Of a DNA stretch of 64,000 nucleotides, positions 17,184 to 26,173 are shown piece by piece. The position numbers and the translations under genes were made by a program. Numbering within the stretch: the stretch's first letter is position 1; each line of letters opens with the position of its first letter. Origin of the DNA: Azospirillum sp. SYSU D00513 (GTDB lineage Bacteria; Pseudomonadota; Alphaproteobacteria; Azospirillales; Azospirillaceae). The stretch spans positions 1 to 64,000 of the forward strand of contig NZ_JAFIQV010000016.1 in NCBI RefSeq assembly GCF_017356015.1. Direction: 5' to 3'. Below the pieces are notes generated by a model. That model ran no database searches and was not told the DNA's origin. It was given only the letters and a program-made list of their open reading frames with translations.

Positions 17184-18209
17184 ATGGAAAGCTACTTGAT
17201 CACGCTGCTGACCCGAGCCCAGCCGTCCTGGCTGTGGCGCTACGGCCTGACGGCCTTCATGATCCTCGTGACGACGCTGATCTGGATGAGCTTGCGCGAG
17301 GCGGCGCCCAGCCTGCTGGTCCTGCTCTACCTGCCGGCGATCTTCCTGGCCGCGCTGCTGTTCGACAAGCGCTCCGGCCTGCTGGCGACCGGGCTCAGCG
17401 TCGCCGCCGAAGCCATGCTCTTCGCGGAGCCGCTCTTCCGCCTCGCCGTGGAAAGCGCCGACGACCTTCTGGTCCTGATCATCTTCGGCCTGCTGGGCAC
17501 CGCGATGACGCTGGTCATGGACGTGCTGCGAAACGCGCTGCGGTCGCTCCAGCAGGCAAAGGAGCGGCTCGCGGCCTCCGACCAGGAAAAGGACCTGCTG
17601 CTGAGCGAGGTGCACCACCGCATCCGGAACGACATCCAGTTCATCATCGCCCATCTTCAGCTCGCCAAGGCGCAGGGCGGCGACCTTCACGAGGCGCTGG
17701 ACCGCGCGACGGAACGCATCGGCATCCTCGGCAAGGTGTACGGGCGGCTCCGCCAGCAGGACGGGAGCCGGCTCGTCGACGCGAAGCTCTTCCTCGAGCA
17801 GCTGGTGGAGGATCTGCGGCTGATGCAGGCGGTCCGCCCCGTCGGGCTGCACGCGCGAGTGGAACCCGCGGACATCGACCCCGGGGCCGCCCTGTCGCTG
17901 GGCATCATCACGAACGAGCTGATCACCAACGCGCTGAAATACGCGTTCCCCGACGGGCGCGCGGGGCGCATCGACGTCGCCTTCCGACGGGACGGCGACG
18001 ATTTCGTGTTGACCGTCCAGGATAACGGCGTCGGACTCGCCGGCGGTGCCGGTTCCACGGCACCGCAGGGGAGCGGCCTTGGAAGCCAGATCGTCCGGCA
18101 GCTGACCGAACAGTTCCAGGGATCCCTTGATGTCGGCGAGGGGAACGGCGGCGGGCTCCGCACGACCGTGCGCCTTCCCGTGGGCGAACTGGCACCACAG
18201 GACGTCTGA
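17184..18209 (+). CDS. HisKA_2-family sensor histidine kinase with membrane N-terminus
   Basis: 341 aa. Residues about 15-110 hold a KdpD/DUF4118-like membrane domain with three or four short hydrophobic segments (LTAFMILVTTLIWMSL, LLVLLYLPAIFLAALLF, DLLVLIIFGLLGTAMTL). A coiled coil and the HisKA_2 dimerisation motif LLLSEVHHRIRNDIQ (His about 153) follow, then HATPase (GIITNELITNALKYAFP, DNGVGL, GSGLGSQIV). Kinases of this type often feed PhyR/LovR-like single-domain regulators in alphaproteobacteria; no partner is in the window. TTG at 17175 has a better-spaced GGAG than ATG 17184. The stop overlaps an upstream ATG of the next frame. Confidence 0.83.
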   Translation: MESYLITLLTRAQPSWLWRYGLTAFMILVTTLIWMSLREAAPSLLVLLYLPAIFLAALLFDKRSGLLATGLSVAAEAMLFAEPLFRLAVESADDLLVLIIFGLLGTAMTLVMDVLRNALRSLQQAKERLAASDQEKDLLLSEVHHRIRNDIQFIIAHLQLAKAQGGDLHEALDRATERIGILGKVYGRLRQQDGSRLVDAKLFLEQLVEDLRLMQAVRPVGLHARVEPADIDPGAALSLGIITNELITNALKYAFPDGRAGRIDVAFRRDGDDFVLTVQDNGVGLAGGAGSTAPQGSGLGSQIVRQLTEQFQGSLDVGEGNGGGLRTTVRLPVGELAPQDV

Positions 18210-18250
18210 TGCGCGAGGGCACGGATCCGCGCGACGGATCGGGAGAATCC

Positions 18251-19369
18251 ATGAAAGCCGGACGGGACGGCCGCATCGATCTCTACCGGGGCCTCGCCCT
18301 GGTTTTCATTTTCTGGGACCATGTCCCCGGAAGCCTTCTCGGGCTGGTGTCGCCGCGCAACCTGGGCCTCAGCGACGCCGCGGAAACCTTCGTGTTCCTC
18401 GCGGGCTACAGCGCTGCCCTGGCCTATGGCGGGGCGATGGCGCGCGACGGCTGGCTTCCCGCCGCCATCCGGGTCCTCCGGCGCGCCTGGACCCTCTATG
18501 TCGCCCACATCTTCCTCATGGTCCTGCTGATGGGCGTGGTCTTCGTCGCCAACGCCAGGGTGGAAACCCGCGACTTCGTCGCCGAGATGCATCTCGGCTA
18601 TTTCGTTTTGGACACCGAACAGGCGCTGGTCGATGCCCTGACCCTGCGCTTCAAGCCGAACCTGATGGACCCGCTGCCCCTCTACATCCTGCTTCTCCTG
18701 GCCATGGCGGCGCTCCTGCCGGGGCTGATGAAGGCCCGCGGCCTCGTGCTCGGCGCCTCCGGGCTGCTCTACGCGCTGACGCTCCTGCTGGACTGGAACA
18801 TGCCGGGACAGCGCGGGGAGTGGTGGTTCTTCAACCCGCTGGCCTGGCAGTTCCTGTTCCTGCTGGGTGCCGCCGCCGCCCTGCGCGCGCGGGAGGGGCG
18901 GCCTTGGCGGCTTCCCCGTCCGCTGCTCGCCGCCGCCATCGGCTACCTGCTTCTGTCGGCGCTGCTGGCGCTTTCCTGGCGGTTTCCGGAACTGCACGAC
19001 GCCATCATGCCGAGGGCCGCCGCCGAGCTGATCTACCCGATCAGCAAGACGAGCCTCGCCCCCTTGCGCCTTCTGCACGCCCTGGCGCTCGCCGCCGTGG
19101 TGGCGGCTTGGGTGCCGGCGGGTCCCTGGCTCGACCGGCCGCTGAGCCGCAACCTGCGGCGGATCGGCCGCCATTCGCTGGAGGTGTTCTGCCTCGGCGT
19201 GATCCTGGCGCCGATGGCGGACATCGGAAACACGCTGCTGGGCGACCGCATCCCCGTCCAGATCCTGACTGGTTTCGGCGGGGTCGGCATCATGTTCGCC
19301 TTCGCCCTCCTGATCGAATGGAGCCGCGCCGTGATCGAGCAGGCCCGGCTTTCGCGGGCGGCGACGTGA
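18251..19369 (+). CDS. OpgC-like integral membrane protein
   Basis: 372 aa and very hydrophobic, with about ten transmembrane segments. It starts GRIDLYRGLALVFIFWDHVPGS and contains SDAAETFVFLAGYSAALAYG, RRAWTLYVAHIFLM and HSLEVFCLGVILA, features of the OpgC family. OpgC modifies osmoregulated periplasmic glucans by succinylation in other alphaproteobacteria. ATG 18251 is chosen (GGGAG five bases upstream); an earlier ATG at 18209 overlaps the kinase stop. Whether it truly acts on glucans here is unknown, since no opgG/opgH-like gene is in the window. Confidence 0.78.
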   Translation: MKAGRDGRIDLYRGLALVFIFWDHVPGSLLGLVSPRNLGLSDAAETFVFLAGYSAALAYGGAMARDGWLPAAIRVLRRAWTLYVAHIFLMVLLMGVVFVANARVETRDFVAEMHLGYFVLDTEQALVDALTLRFKPNLMDPLPLYILLLLAMAALLPGLMKARGLVLGASGLLYALTLLLDWNMPGQRGEWWFFNPLAWQFLFLLGAAAALRAREGRPWRLPRPLLAAAIGYLLLSALLALSWRFPELHDAIMPRAAAELIYPISKTSLAPLRLLHALALAAVVAAWVPAGPWLDRPLSRNLRRIGRHSLEVFCLGVILAPMADIGNTLLGDRIPVQILTGFGGVGIMFAFALLIEWSRAVIEQARLSRAAT

Positions 19370-19465
19370 CTTCGTCGGTATGGGCCTGACGGGACGGGCT
19401 TGCCGCAACCGGCAGGATCGTGCTTAAGCTTGAGGAAGCCGGGGCAGGAGAGCAGGAAAGCCGCG

Positions 19466-19885
19466 ATGTCCGTCACGCTTCAGATCGCCGCCAGCGGCAT
19501 GATGGCCCAGACCCGTCGGGTCGAAGCCTCGGCCTCCAACACGGCGAACGTCCTGACCAAGGGCGCCCTTCCCGGCAGCACCGCCGCCGCACAGGGCAAG
19601 CCCGCCCCCTACGCGCCGGTCGGCGTCGCCCAGACCGAAACGCGCGCGGGCAATGGCGGGGCCGGAACCCGGGCGGTCTTCACCCCGATCACCCCCGCCT
19701 TCCTGCCGGAATACGAGCCGGACTCCGCCATGGCCGACGCGGAAGGCATGGTCGGCGCGCCGAACGTCGATCTCGCGCGCGAGCGGATCAATCAGATCGC
19801 CGCCGGCCGGGCCTATCAGGCAAACGTGGCCGTCGTCCGCACCGAGGACGAAATGGTCAAGTCGCTGCTGGACGCGAAGGTCTGA
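19466..19885 (+). CDS. Flagellar basal-body rod protein, FlgC-like
   Basis: 139 aa. It starts MSVTLQIAASGMMAQTRRVEASASNTAN, the rod-protein N-terminus, and ends NQIAAGRAYQANVAVVRTEDEMVKSLLDAKV, the conserved rod C-terminal motif. Length and ends match proximal rod proteins of the FlgC type. It stands apart from any flagellar basal-body operon, so it may be a paralogue of the main flgC. AGGAAAG lies upstream of ATG 19466. It is convergent with the next small motility gene. Confidence 0.78.
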   Translation: MSVTLQIAASGMMAQTRRVEASASNTANVLTKGALPGSTAAAQGKPAPYAPVGVAQTETRAGNGGAGTRAVFTPITPAFLPEYEPDSAMADAEGMVGAPNVDLARERINQIAAGRAYQANVAVVRTEDEMVKSLLDAKV

Positions 19886-19914
19886 GGGCCGGACGGTGCC
19901 GGCCGGACCAAGGG

Positions 19915-20136
19915 TCAGACCACGATGTTGAGATTCTGACCGCGTGTTTCGGTGACGTTGCCGCCGGCACCCGATCCGGTGGCCGCCCCGGTGCCGGGAG
20001 ACAGGAGGGCGGTGATCGACTGCTGCTGCTGGTCGGCGGCCATCCCCAGCGCCTTGACGCCGAAGGCGACCTGCCCCTGCGCCTGCTTCAGGCCGATGGC
20101 GGCACCCATGGTCGAAGAACCGATTTCCAGGGACAT
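19915..20136 (-). CDS. Putative motility protein (YjfB-like)
   Basis: 73 aa: MSLEIGSSTMGAAIGLKQAQGQ, then GMAADQQQQSITALLS and a Gly/Thr-rich tail ending TRGQNLNIVV. This resembles the short YjfB 'putative motility protein' family, found next to flagellar genes. It is separated by 46 bases from the upstream 204-aa gene on the same strand, so they probably share a transcript. Role unknown beyond the association. Confidence 0.65.
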   Translation of the reverse strand: MSLEIGSSTMGAAIGLKQAQGQVAFGVKALGMAADQQQQSITALLSPGTGAATGSGAGGNVTETRGQNLNIVV

Positions 20137-20182
20137 GGGCGCGCGGCGCTCCCTTCAGGATTGAGGCAGGCTGGCAAGCCGT

Positions 20183-20797
20183 TCAGACGGTTACGTCCAC
20201 GCGGCCGGCCACCTCGGCGAAGGCCCGCGCGGAGCCTGCGGTCGAGGATCCGCCGACTGACGGACCGGCGGACAGGATGGAGGATGCCACAGGAGAAGGC
20301 GCGGCGGAAGCCGCATCGGAGGGCATGGATGGACCACCGATGCGCGAGGCCGTCCTTCGCCCGCCACCTCCAGCGTTCCCCTGCCCGGCCGCGTCCGGCC
20401 CGGCGGTCCCTGGTCCGGAGCCCTCGCCGCCGACGACGATCATCAGGGCCTGCCGCTCGGCGTCCTTCTCGGCCTGGCGCGCGGCCTTGTACTGCTTCAA
20501 CGCCGCCGCCGTCGGGATCTGTGCCTCGGTCTTTCCGTCCGCCGGGTCGCGGTACAGCATGACGAGGCGCGCCGCGTCCGCGTCGTAGCTGTAGGCGATG
20601 ACCGGGTACCGGCCGGTCAGCGGCTCCAGGTCCACATTGGGCGGAGGGCCGGCGGCAGCGCCGAAACGCACATCCGGCCGGTCGGCGGCCGGCGCGGCGG
20701 GAGTCCGGGTGCCGGCCTGCGCGGCTGCGTCGCCCGCAGGGGTTTGCACGATGCCGCGCGGCTGAAAGGCCGTCGAAGAGGCGGATGCCACGTTCAT
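20183..20797 (-). CDS. Flagellum-associated hypothetical protein with weak FlaG-like core
   Basis: 204 aa. A short ordered centre (VIAYSYDADAARLVMLYRDP followed by TEAQIPTAAALKQYK) recalls the FlaG pattern of a beta-hairpin with a TG-x-IPP-like turn and a helix. Flanks are low-complexity Ala/Gly/Pro/Ser. Pairing with a YjfB-like gene and proximity to the FlgC-like gene suggest a flagellar role. I would not name it. A TTAA-like palindromic pair (possible CtrA site) precedes it. Confidence 0.5.
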   Translation of the reverse strand: MNVASASSTAFQPRGIVQTPAGDAAAQAGTRTPAAPAADRPDVRFGAAAGPPPNVDLEPLTGRYPVIAYSYDADAARLVMLYRDPADGKTEAQIPTAAALKQYKAARQAEKDAERQALMIVVGGEGSGPGTAGPDAAGQGNAGGGGRRTASRIGGPSMPSDAASAAPSPVASSILSAGPSVGGSSTAGSARAFAEVAGRVDVTV

Positions 20798-20818
20798 GAC
20801 CGACGCACCCGAAGAATT

Positions 20819-20833
20819 TTAGGTGAATATTAA
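20819..20833 (-). promoter_or_regulatory. CtrA-like site
   Basis: Minus-strand reading TTAA-N7-CTAA, one mismatch from the CtrA box TTAA-N7-TTAA, about 22-36 bases before the start of the 204-aa flagellum-associated gene. CtrA controls motility genes in many alphaproteobacteria. Single imperfect match, so weak. Confidence 0.3.
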
Positions 20834-20860
20834 GCTACAGCGCCCGGGCGGTCGCGTAAA

Positions 20861-20871
20861 GGGGGGGGGGG
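20861..20871. repeat. Homopolymeric G11 tract in divergent promoter region
   Basis: Eleven consecutive G on the plus strand between the minus-strand flagellum-associated gene and the plus-strand TPR gene. Long mononucleotide runs in promoters can change length by slipped-strand mispairing and alter expression. It is the longest mononucleotide run I noticed in the window. Confidence 0.7.
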
Positions 20872-20954
20872 CATAAAGACTTTCTTCACCATGTATCGGC
20901 CTATGCCGATCCGCCGAGCGGACCGGGTGCTCCCCCCTGCCCCGCGCCCGCCGC

Positions 20955-21002
20955 GCATTCGTTCGGATGCGCATTCGTTCGGATGCGCATCCGGGCGGAT
21001 GC
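20955..21002. repeat. Three tandem 16-bp near-palindromic repeats
   Basis: Units at 20955-20970, 20971-20986 (identical, GCATTCGTTCGGATGC) and 20987-21002 (GCATCCGGGCGGATGC, a perfect palindrome of 7-bp arms). They end 41 bases before the ATG of the TPR gene. Tandem dyads of this kind may be operator sites or structured RNA in the leader. Confidence 0.7.
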
Positions 21003-21043
21003 CCGTATGGACGCGCCGGGATGGCTCCATTAGGGTCGCCCGC

Positions 21044-21901
21044 ATGGCAACGATCGAAGAAGCGCTGGCGCAGGCGCTCGAACTCCACATCGCCGGGCGC
21101 TTCGGCGAAGCGCAGGCACTCTACACGCGGATCCTCGACGCCGAGCCGGAGCAGCCGGATGCCCTGCACTTCCTCGGCGTCCTGGCCGGACAGACCGGCC
21201 AGCCGGACGCCGGGCTCGGCCTGATCGCCCGCGCGCTCGCCCTGCGGCCGGACTCGGCGGACATGCACGCGAACCGCGCCAGCATCCTTCGGGTGGCACA
21301 TCGCATGGAGGCCGCGAGGGCGGCCTACGGCCGCGCCCTGGAATTGGAGCCGGCCCATGCCGAAGCCTGGGCCGAACTGGCCCTGGCCCTGCGGGCGACC
21401 GGGGACAGCGGCGGCGCCGTCCTGGCGCTGGAACACGCCGTCGCGTCCGACCCCATGCCCGAGGAGCCCCGGCAACGGCTCGCCGGCCTTCTGCTCGAAC
21501 ATGGACGCCTGCTGGTCGAGGCCGGCCGCAGCGGCGACGCGCTGCCCAGCCTCGCCCGCGCCGCCGAACTGGCGCCGCTCGACGCGGACATCGCCTTCTT
21601 CCATGGCAACGCGCTCTACGCCGCCGCCCGCGAGGACGAGGCCGCCGCCGCCTATCGCCGCGCCCTGGCGATCATCCCGGATTTCCCCGCGGCCTCCTTC
21701 AACCTGGGCATCGCGCTCGGCCGTTCGGGCGGGCTGGAAGAGGCGTCGGCGAGCTTCGCCCGCGCGGTCCGGCTCGACCCGCGCCACGCCGACGCCCGCC
21801 GGAACCTCGCCATCACCCTTTCCCTGCTCGACCGTAGGGCGGAGGAGACGGGCGAGACGGGCGGCGACGCGCCGCCCTCCCCGCACGCGGCGCGCGGGTG
21901 A
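21044..21901 (+). CDS. TPR-repeat protein
   Basis: 285 aa of consecutive 34-residue TPR units. Examples are ALELHIAGRFGEAQALYTRILDAEP and ALHFLGVLAGQTGQPDAGLGLI, ending SFNLGIALGRSGGLEEASASFARAVRLDP. It has no catalytic domain: it looks like the TPR half of the FlmG-like protein encoded 92 bases downstream. ATG 21044 is chosen because the upstream extension runs through the 16-bp repeats. It could be a chaperone or adaptor for flagellin or for the downstream transferase (inference). Confidence 0.75.
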   Translation: MATIEEALAQALELHIAGRFGEAQALYTRILDAEPEQPDALHFLGVLAGQTGQPDAGLGLIARALALRPDSADMHANRASILRVAHRMEAARAAYGRALELEPAHAEAWAELALALRATGDSGGAVLALEHAVASDPMPEEPRQRLAGLLLEHGRLLVEAGRSGDALPSLARAAELAPLDADIAFFHGNALYAAAREDEAAAAYRRALAIIPDFPAASFNLGIALGRSGGLEEASASFARAVRLDPRHADARRNLAITLSLLDRRAEETGETGGDAPPSPHAARG

Positions 21902-21993
21902 GATGGCGAAGGGCGCGGGAATAACGGCTTCTTTACCATGTGCGGCCGATCCTTTCCGCCGAACGGCAGGCAGGCACTGAGCGCGGACGGTCG

Positions 21994-24900
21994 ATGACGA
22001 AGAACAGGCGCCCGGAAGCGGGCCGGCGGCGCGCGTCCGGCGGCCAGCCTCCTCATTCCCCGGCCGCGTCCAGCCCGGCACAGGCGTCCGCCCTGCTCGC
22101 GCAGGCGGTCGGACACCACCAGGCGGGCCGCTACCGGGAGGCGGAAGAGGGATACCGCGCCGTCCTGAAGGACGCTCCGAACAATCCGGACGCCCTGCAT
22201 CTCAGCGGCGTGCTCGCGCTTCAGATGGGCCAGCCCGCCGCCGCGCTCGAGCTGATCGGGCGCGCCATCGCGCGGCTGGACGGCGTTTGGGACTTCCATG
22301 ACAATCACGGCAACGCCCTGGCCGCGCTCGGCCGCCACGCCGAAGCCGCGCAGGCGCACCGCCATGCCGCGCGCCTGCGCCCGGACGCGCCGGCTGCCCG
22401 CTTCAACCTGGGCAACGCACTGCAGGCGCTGGAACAGCCCGCCGAGGCCGTCCAGGCCTTCCGGGCCGCCCTGATCCTGCGCCCGGATTACGCCAAGGCC
22501 TGGTACAATCTGGGCAACGCGTTGCGCATCCTCGGCCACGCGGGCGGAACAGGCAGGACGGATGATGCGGCGATCGCGGCTTTCGCGCGCGCCGTGACGC
22601 TCGCCCCCGCCATGGCCGAAGCGCGCACCAACCTCGGCGACGCGCTGGCCGGGCGCGGCCGGCTCGACGCGGCGCTGGCGCAGCACCGGGCCGTCGTGGC
22701 CCTGCGCCCGGAGGACGGGAACGCGCACTACAATCTCGGCGCCATGCTCCAGCAGCGCGGCGCGTTCGAGAGCGCGGAACTCGCCTACCGCGAGGCGATC
22801 CGCCACGCTCCGCGCCACGCCGCCGCGCTGAACAACCTCGGCAGCGTCCTCAAGCGGCTGGGCCGCCACGCGCAGGCGGAACAGTGCCACCGGAAGGCGC
22901 TGGAGCTGCGCCCCGACTTTCCGGAGGCCCGCTACAATCTCGGCAACGCCCTTCAGGCCCAGGGCAAGCTGGAAGAGGCCGCCTCCTGCTTCGAGGCGGC
23001 GCTTTCGGCGGAGCCCGGCCTGGCGACGGCCAGCTTCAACCTGTCGCTCCTGGCGCTGAGGCGCGGCGACCTCGGGCGCGGATGGCTCGGCTACGACCGG
23101 CGCTTCGCGGCGGGCGAGGCAAGGCCCGACCGGCGCATCGGCGCGCCGCTCTGGACGGGCGAACTGCTGAAGGGGCGGCGTCTCCTGATCTGGCGCGAGC
23201 AGGGCGTCGGCGACGAGATCCTGTTCGCCTCCTGCTACGCCGACGTGGTCGAGTGGGCCGGAGGGCCGGTGACGATCGAGGCGGACCGCCGCCTCGTGCC
23301 GCTCCTCGCCCGCTCCTTTCCCGGCGCCACCATACGGGCGGAAAGCGCCGGGATGGAGCCGGCGGCAGAGGGGGCGGTCAAGGGGGCGGCGCAGGAGACC
23401 GCGCGCGAAACCATAAACCCGCCGGATTGCGATCTCCAGATCCCGGCGGGCTCCCTGCCCCGGCTTCTGCGGGAGCAGTTGTCCGGCTTCACGCCACAGC
23501 CCTCCTGGCTGGTTCCGGACCCGGCAAAGGCGGCACACTGGCGGGAGCGGCTGGCCGCACTCGGGCCAGGGCTGAAGGTCGGCATCGGCTGGCGCAGCCA
23601 GCTCATGACGGCGGAGCGCCGGGCGGCCTACACGAACCTGGAGGATTGGGCGCCGCTGTTCCGCGTTCCAGGGCTGGTGTTCGTGAACCTGCAGTACGGC
23701 GACTGCGCGGAGGAGATCGAACGGGCGGAGGCACGCTTCGGGGTGCGCCTGCACCGCTGGGCGGACCTGGACCTGAAGGACGATTTCGAGGCGGCGGCGG
23801 CGCTAGCGTCGAACCTGGATCTCGTGATCTCGCCGGCCATGTCGGCGGGGGAGCTGGCGGGAGCGCTGGGCGTGCCGGTCTGGCGCTTCGGCGGGCGGGA
23901 CTGGACCCAGCTCGGCACGGGCGTGCGGCCCTGGTTTCCCTCCATGCGCCTGTGGCAGCCCCGTCCCGGCGAAGCCCTGCCCGACGTCCTCGCCCGCATG
24001 GCGCGCGACCTGGGGAGCGGCCCGGCACAGGCCGGCGCGGCGGCTGGGACCGGGAACCCGCCGGCCGAGCAGGGTCCTTTCGCGCCGCCCGCGGCTTCGG
24101 CCGTGCCGCCCGCGGCACCGTCCGCCACGCCGCCGGACATCGATGGCCTGCTGGGACGGGCGATGGACCTGCACCGGCAGGGCCGGCTCGACGAGGCCGC
24201 CGCCGTCTACCGGGCCGTGCTCGATCACGCCCCGGACCATCCGGACGCCCTGCATCTGCTCGGCCTCGCCGCCCTTCAGTCGGGACGCCACGACGAGGCG
24301 GTGGCCATGATCACCGCCGCCCTCCGCCGGGATCCGGACTTCCCACAGGCCTGGAACCATCTGGGGCTGGCGCATCAGGCGCGGGACCGGCACCGGGACG
24401 CGCGTTCCTGTTTCGCCCGCGCTTTGGCCACGCGGCCGAACTTCGGGGAGGCGCTGACCCATCTCGGTCTCGCCCTGCACAAGGACAAGGCGGCGCTCGC
24501 GGCGGCGAGACGGTGGCATCGCCGATCCGTCGCCACCGCCCCCGACAACGCGGCGGCGCACACCAATCTCGGCCACGCCCACGAGTTGGAGGGCCGCTTC
24601 GCGGAGGCGGCCACCCATTACCGGCGGGCGCTGGCGCTGCGTCCGGACACGGTCGATCCGCACAACAACCTCGGCACCATGGCGCGCGCCGGCGGCGACG
24701 CGGCGGCCGCTCAACGGCACCTGCGGCGAGCCTTGAGGCTCGATCCCGGACACGGCTTGGCGGGCTGGAACCACGGTTTGTTGCGGCTGGCGGCGGGCGA
24801 TCTGGAAACCGGCTGGACCGGCTACGAACAGCGCGCCGCCGCGCGTGTTCCCCAGGGTGCGGGCCGGCCCCCGCTTCCCCTCTGGACCGGAGAGCCGCTG

Positions 24901-25740
24901 GAGGGACGGCGGCTGATCCTGCGGGCCGAACAGGGCATCGGCGACGAGATCCTCTTCGCCTCCTGCTACGGGGAGCTGGAGAGGCTTGACGGCGAGGTCG
25001 TCATGGAATGCGACCGGCGCCTGGTCCCGCTGTTCCGCCGGGCCTTCCCTTGGGCAACGGTGCGGGCGGAAGCACCGGACACGGGAGGAACCGAGGCCGA
25101 CCTGCAGATGGCCGCCGGCTCGCTCCCGGCGCTGTTGCGGCGGCGGCTGGACCGTTTCCCCGCGCGGACGGCGGCGGACGGCGCCTATCTGACACCGGAA
25201 CCGGAGCGCGCCGCCCTCTGGCGGGAGCGGGTTGCCGCACTCGGCCCCGGCCTGAAGGTCGGGATCGGCTGGCGCAGCCAGGTGATCGACGCCTACCGCG
25301 CCGCTTCCTACACGCGCATCGAACAATGGCGTCCCCTGTTCGATCTGCCCGGCCTGCGTCTGGTGAATCTGCAATACGACGACTGCGCGGCGGAGATCGC
25401 GTCGGTGGAGCAGGACGGGCGGACGCGTCTGCACCGTTGGCCGGACCTCGACCTCAAGGATGATTTCGAGGGGACCGCGGCGCTGATCGCCAACCTCGAC
25501 CTCGTCATCGTCGCCCCGACCTCCACGGGCGAGCTGGCGGGGGCGTTGGGCGTTCCGGTCTGGCGGCTCGGCGGCCGGGACTGGACGCATCTCGGCACGG
25601 CGGTCCGCCCCTGGTTTCCATCCATGCGGATGTGGCAGCCGCGCCCCGGCGAGAATTTCGGCGCGGTGATCGCCCGCATCGCACGGGTCCTGGCGGCCGA
25701 CAGCCATAGCGCGAGGCGGGCTGGGACGGAGCAAGCCTGA
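21994..25740 (+). CDS. Two-module TPR-glycosyltransferase, FlmG-like
   Basis: 1248 aa in two TPR+GT units. Unit 1: TPRs about 25-370; GT-B-like domain about 380-675 with WREQGVGDEILFASCYADV, GPGLKVGIGWRSQ, FVNLQYGDC, LDLKDDFEAAAAL and GVPVWRFGGRDW. Unit 2: TPRs about 720-960; GT domain about 970-1245 with RAEQGIGDEILFASCY, GIGWRSQVIDA, LQYDDC and GVPVWRLGGRDW. Caulobacter FlmG has the same TPR-then-GT order and glycosylates flagellins with pseudaminic acid. Here the nearby flagellin and nonulosonate genes fit that role. The first GT domain shares a nearly identical DNA block with modules elsewhere in the window; the second has diverged. Start ATG 21994 is tentative. Confidence 0.78.
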   Translation: MTKNRRPEAGRRRASGGQPPHSPAASSPAQASALLAQAVGHHQAGRYREAEEGYRAVLKDAPNNPDALHLSGVLALQMGQPAAALELIGRAIARLDGVWDFHDNHGNALAALGRHAEAAQAHRHAARLRPDAPAARFNLGNALQALEQPAEAVQAFRAALILRPDYAKAWYNLGNALRILGHAGGTGRTDDAAIAAFARAVTLAPAMAEARTNLGDALAGRGRLDAALAQHRAVVALRPEDGNAHYNLGAMLQQRGAFESAELAYREAIRHAPRHAAALNNLGSVLKRLGRHAQAEQCHRKALELRPDFPEARYNLGNALQAQGKLEEAASCFEAALSAEPGLATASFNLSLLALRRGDLGRGWLGYDRRFAAGEARPDRRIGAPLWTGELLKGRRLLIWREQGVGDEILFASCYADVVEWAGGPVTIEADRRLVPLLARSFPGATIRAESAGMEPAAEGAVKGAAQETARETINPPDCDLQIPAGSLPRLLREQLSGFTPQPSWLVPDPAKAAHWRERLAALGPGLKVGIGWRSQLMTAERRAAYTNLEDWAPLFRVPGLVFVNLQYGDCAEEIERAEARFGVRLHRWADLDLKDDFEAAAALASNLDLVISPAMSAGELAGALGVPVWRFGGRDWTQLGTGVRPWFPSMRLWQPRPGEALPDVLARMARDLGSGPAQAGAAAGTGNPPAEQGPFAPPAASAVPPAAPSATPPDIDGLLGRAMDLHRQGRLDEAAAVYRAVLDHAPDHPDALHLLGLAALQSGRHDEAVAMITAALRRDPDFPQAWNHLGLAHQARDRHRDARSCFARALATRPNFGEALTHLGLALHKDKAALAAARRWHRRSVATAPDNAAAHTNLGHAHELEGRFAEAATHYRRALALRPDTVDPHNNLGTMARAGGDAAAAQRHLRRALRLDPGHGLAGWNHGLLRLAAGDLETGWTGYEQRAAARVPQGAGRPPLPLWTGEPLEGRRLILRAEQGIGDEILFASCYGELERLDGEVVMECDRRLVPLFRRAFPWATVRAEAPDTGGTEADLQMAAGSLPALLRRRLDRFPARTAADGAYLTPEPERAALWRERVAALGPGLKVGIGWRSQVIDAYRAASYTRIEQWRPLFDLPGLRLVNLQYDDCAAEIASVEQDGRTRLHRWPDLDLKDDFEGTAALIANLDLVIVAPTSTGELAGALGVPVWRLGGRDWTHLGTAVRPWFPSMRMWQPRPGENFGAVIARIARVLAADSHSARRAGTEQA
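23499..24012 (+). repeat. GT cassette copy A (about 0.5 kb, near-identical to three other copies)
   Basis: Codes for the C-terminal part of GT domain 1 in the two-module protein. By eye it aligns almost base for base, in inverted orientation, with 27960-28490, 29835-30366 and 63221-63750, including silent positions. Flanking TPR sequences are not conserved to that degree. Confidence 0.8.
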
Positions 25741-25953
25741 ACGGGGCGGCGGAGCTCCTGGCGAAAAGCGGTAGTCCTCCTAGACCGAAGGAGAATGAGC
25801 CTCCGCCTTCGACTGGCGGAAGGAGGGCCAAGTCTTCCGTAATAGGGGTAGTGTGACGTTTTTGTGTTGAGGAATAGCCCTGATGGGTGAACACTGCCGA
25901 GTGCGGCCTGCCGGTCGCCGGCAGTATCCGTTTCATCAGACGGAGAGCACATC

Positions 25954-26139
25954 ATGCATTCAGATGCTCGCCTATCCTCCCTGCAGCAGAAGCACCTTCG
26001 CCTCGACCAAGCCATCATTGAAGAAAGCAAGCGGTCCTGGCCCAATGAAGGCGCGCTCAAGCGAATGAAGCTTGAAAAATTGCACGTAAAGGAAGAGATC
26101 GACCGCTTGTCGCAATCCTCCTCCAGCAGGACTCACTGA
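25954..26139 (+). CDS. YdcH/DUF465-like small protein
   Basis: 61 aa, all helical by appearance: LSSLQQKHLRLDQAIIEESK, then ALKRMKLEKLHVKEEIDRL. This matches the DUF465/YdcH pattern of two short helices (LxxxHxxLDxxI ... LKKxKLxLKDEI). Clear GGAGAG upstream of ATG 25954 and a strong terminator after the stop. Function of the family is unknown. It lies between two FlmG-like genes; base composition is lower in GC than its neighbours. Confidence 0.78.
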   Translation: MHSDARLSSLQQKHLRLDQAIIEESKRSWPNEGALKRMKLEKLHVKEEIDRLSQSSSSRTH

Positions 26140-26173
26140 CCTAACCTTCCCAAATCATTACGAAGACCAAAGG

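Noticed and set aside
20873..20912. Sigma-28-like TAAAG ... GCCGAT pair before the TPR gene
   Set aside because: Spacing is about 23 bases, far from the usual 15 or so.
20955..21002. Short direct repeats as a CRISPR array
   Set aside because: Units are contiguous with no spacers, only three copies and no cas gene.
21971..21986. GG-N10-GC string resembling a sigma-54 promoter before the two-module gene
   Set aside because: The -12 part is GAGC rather than TTGC and it lies about ten bases from the ATG, too close for a promoter.
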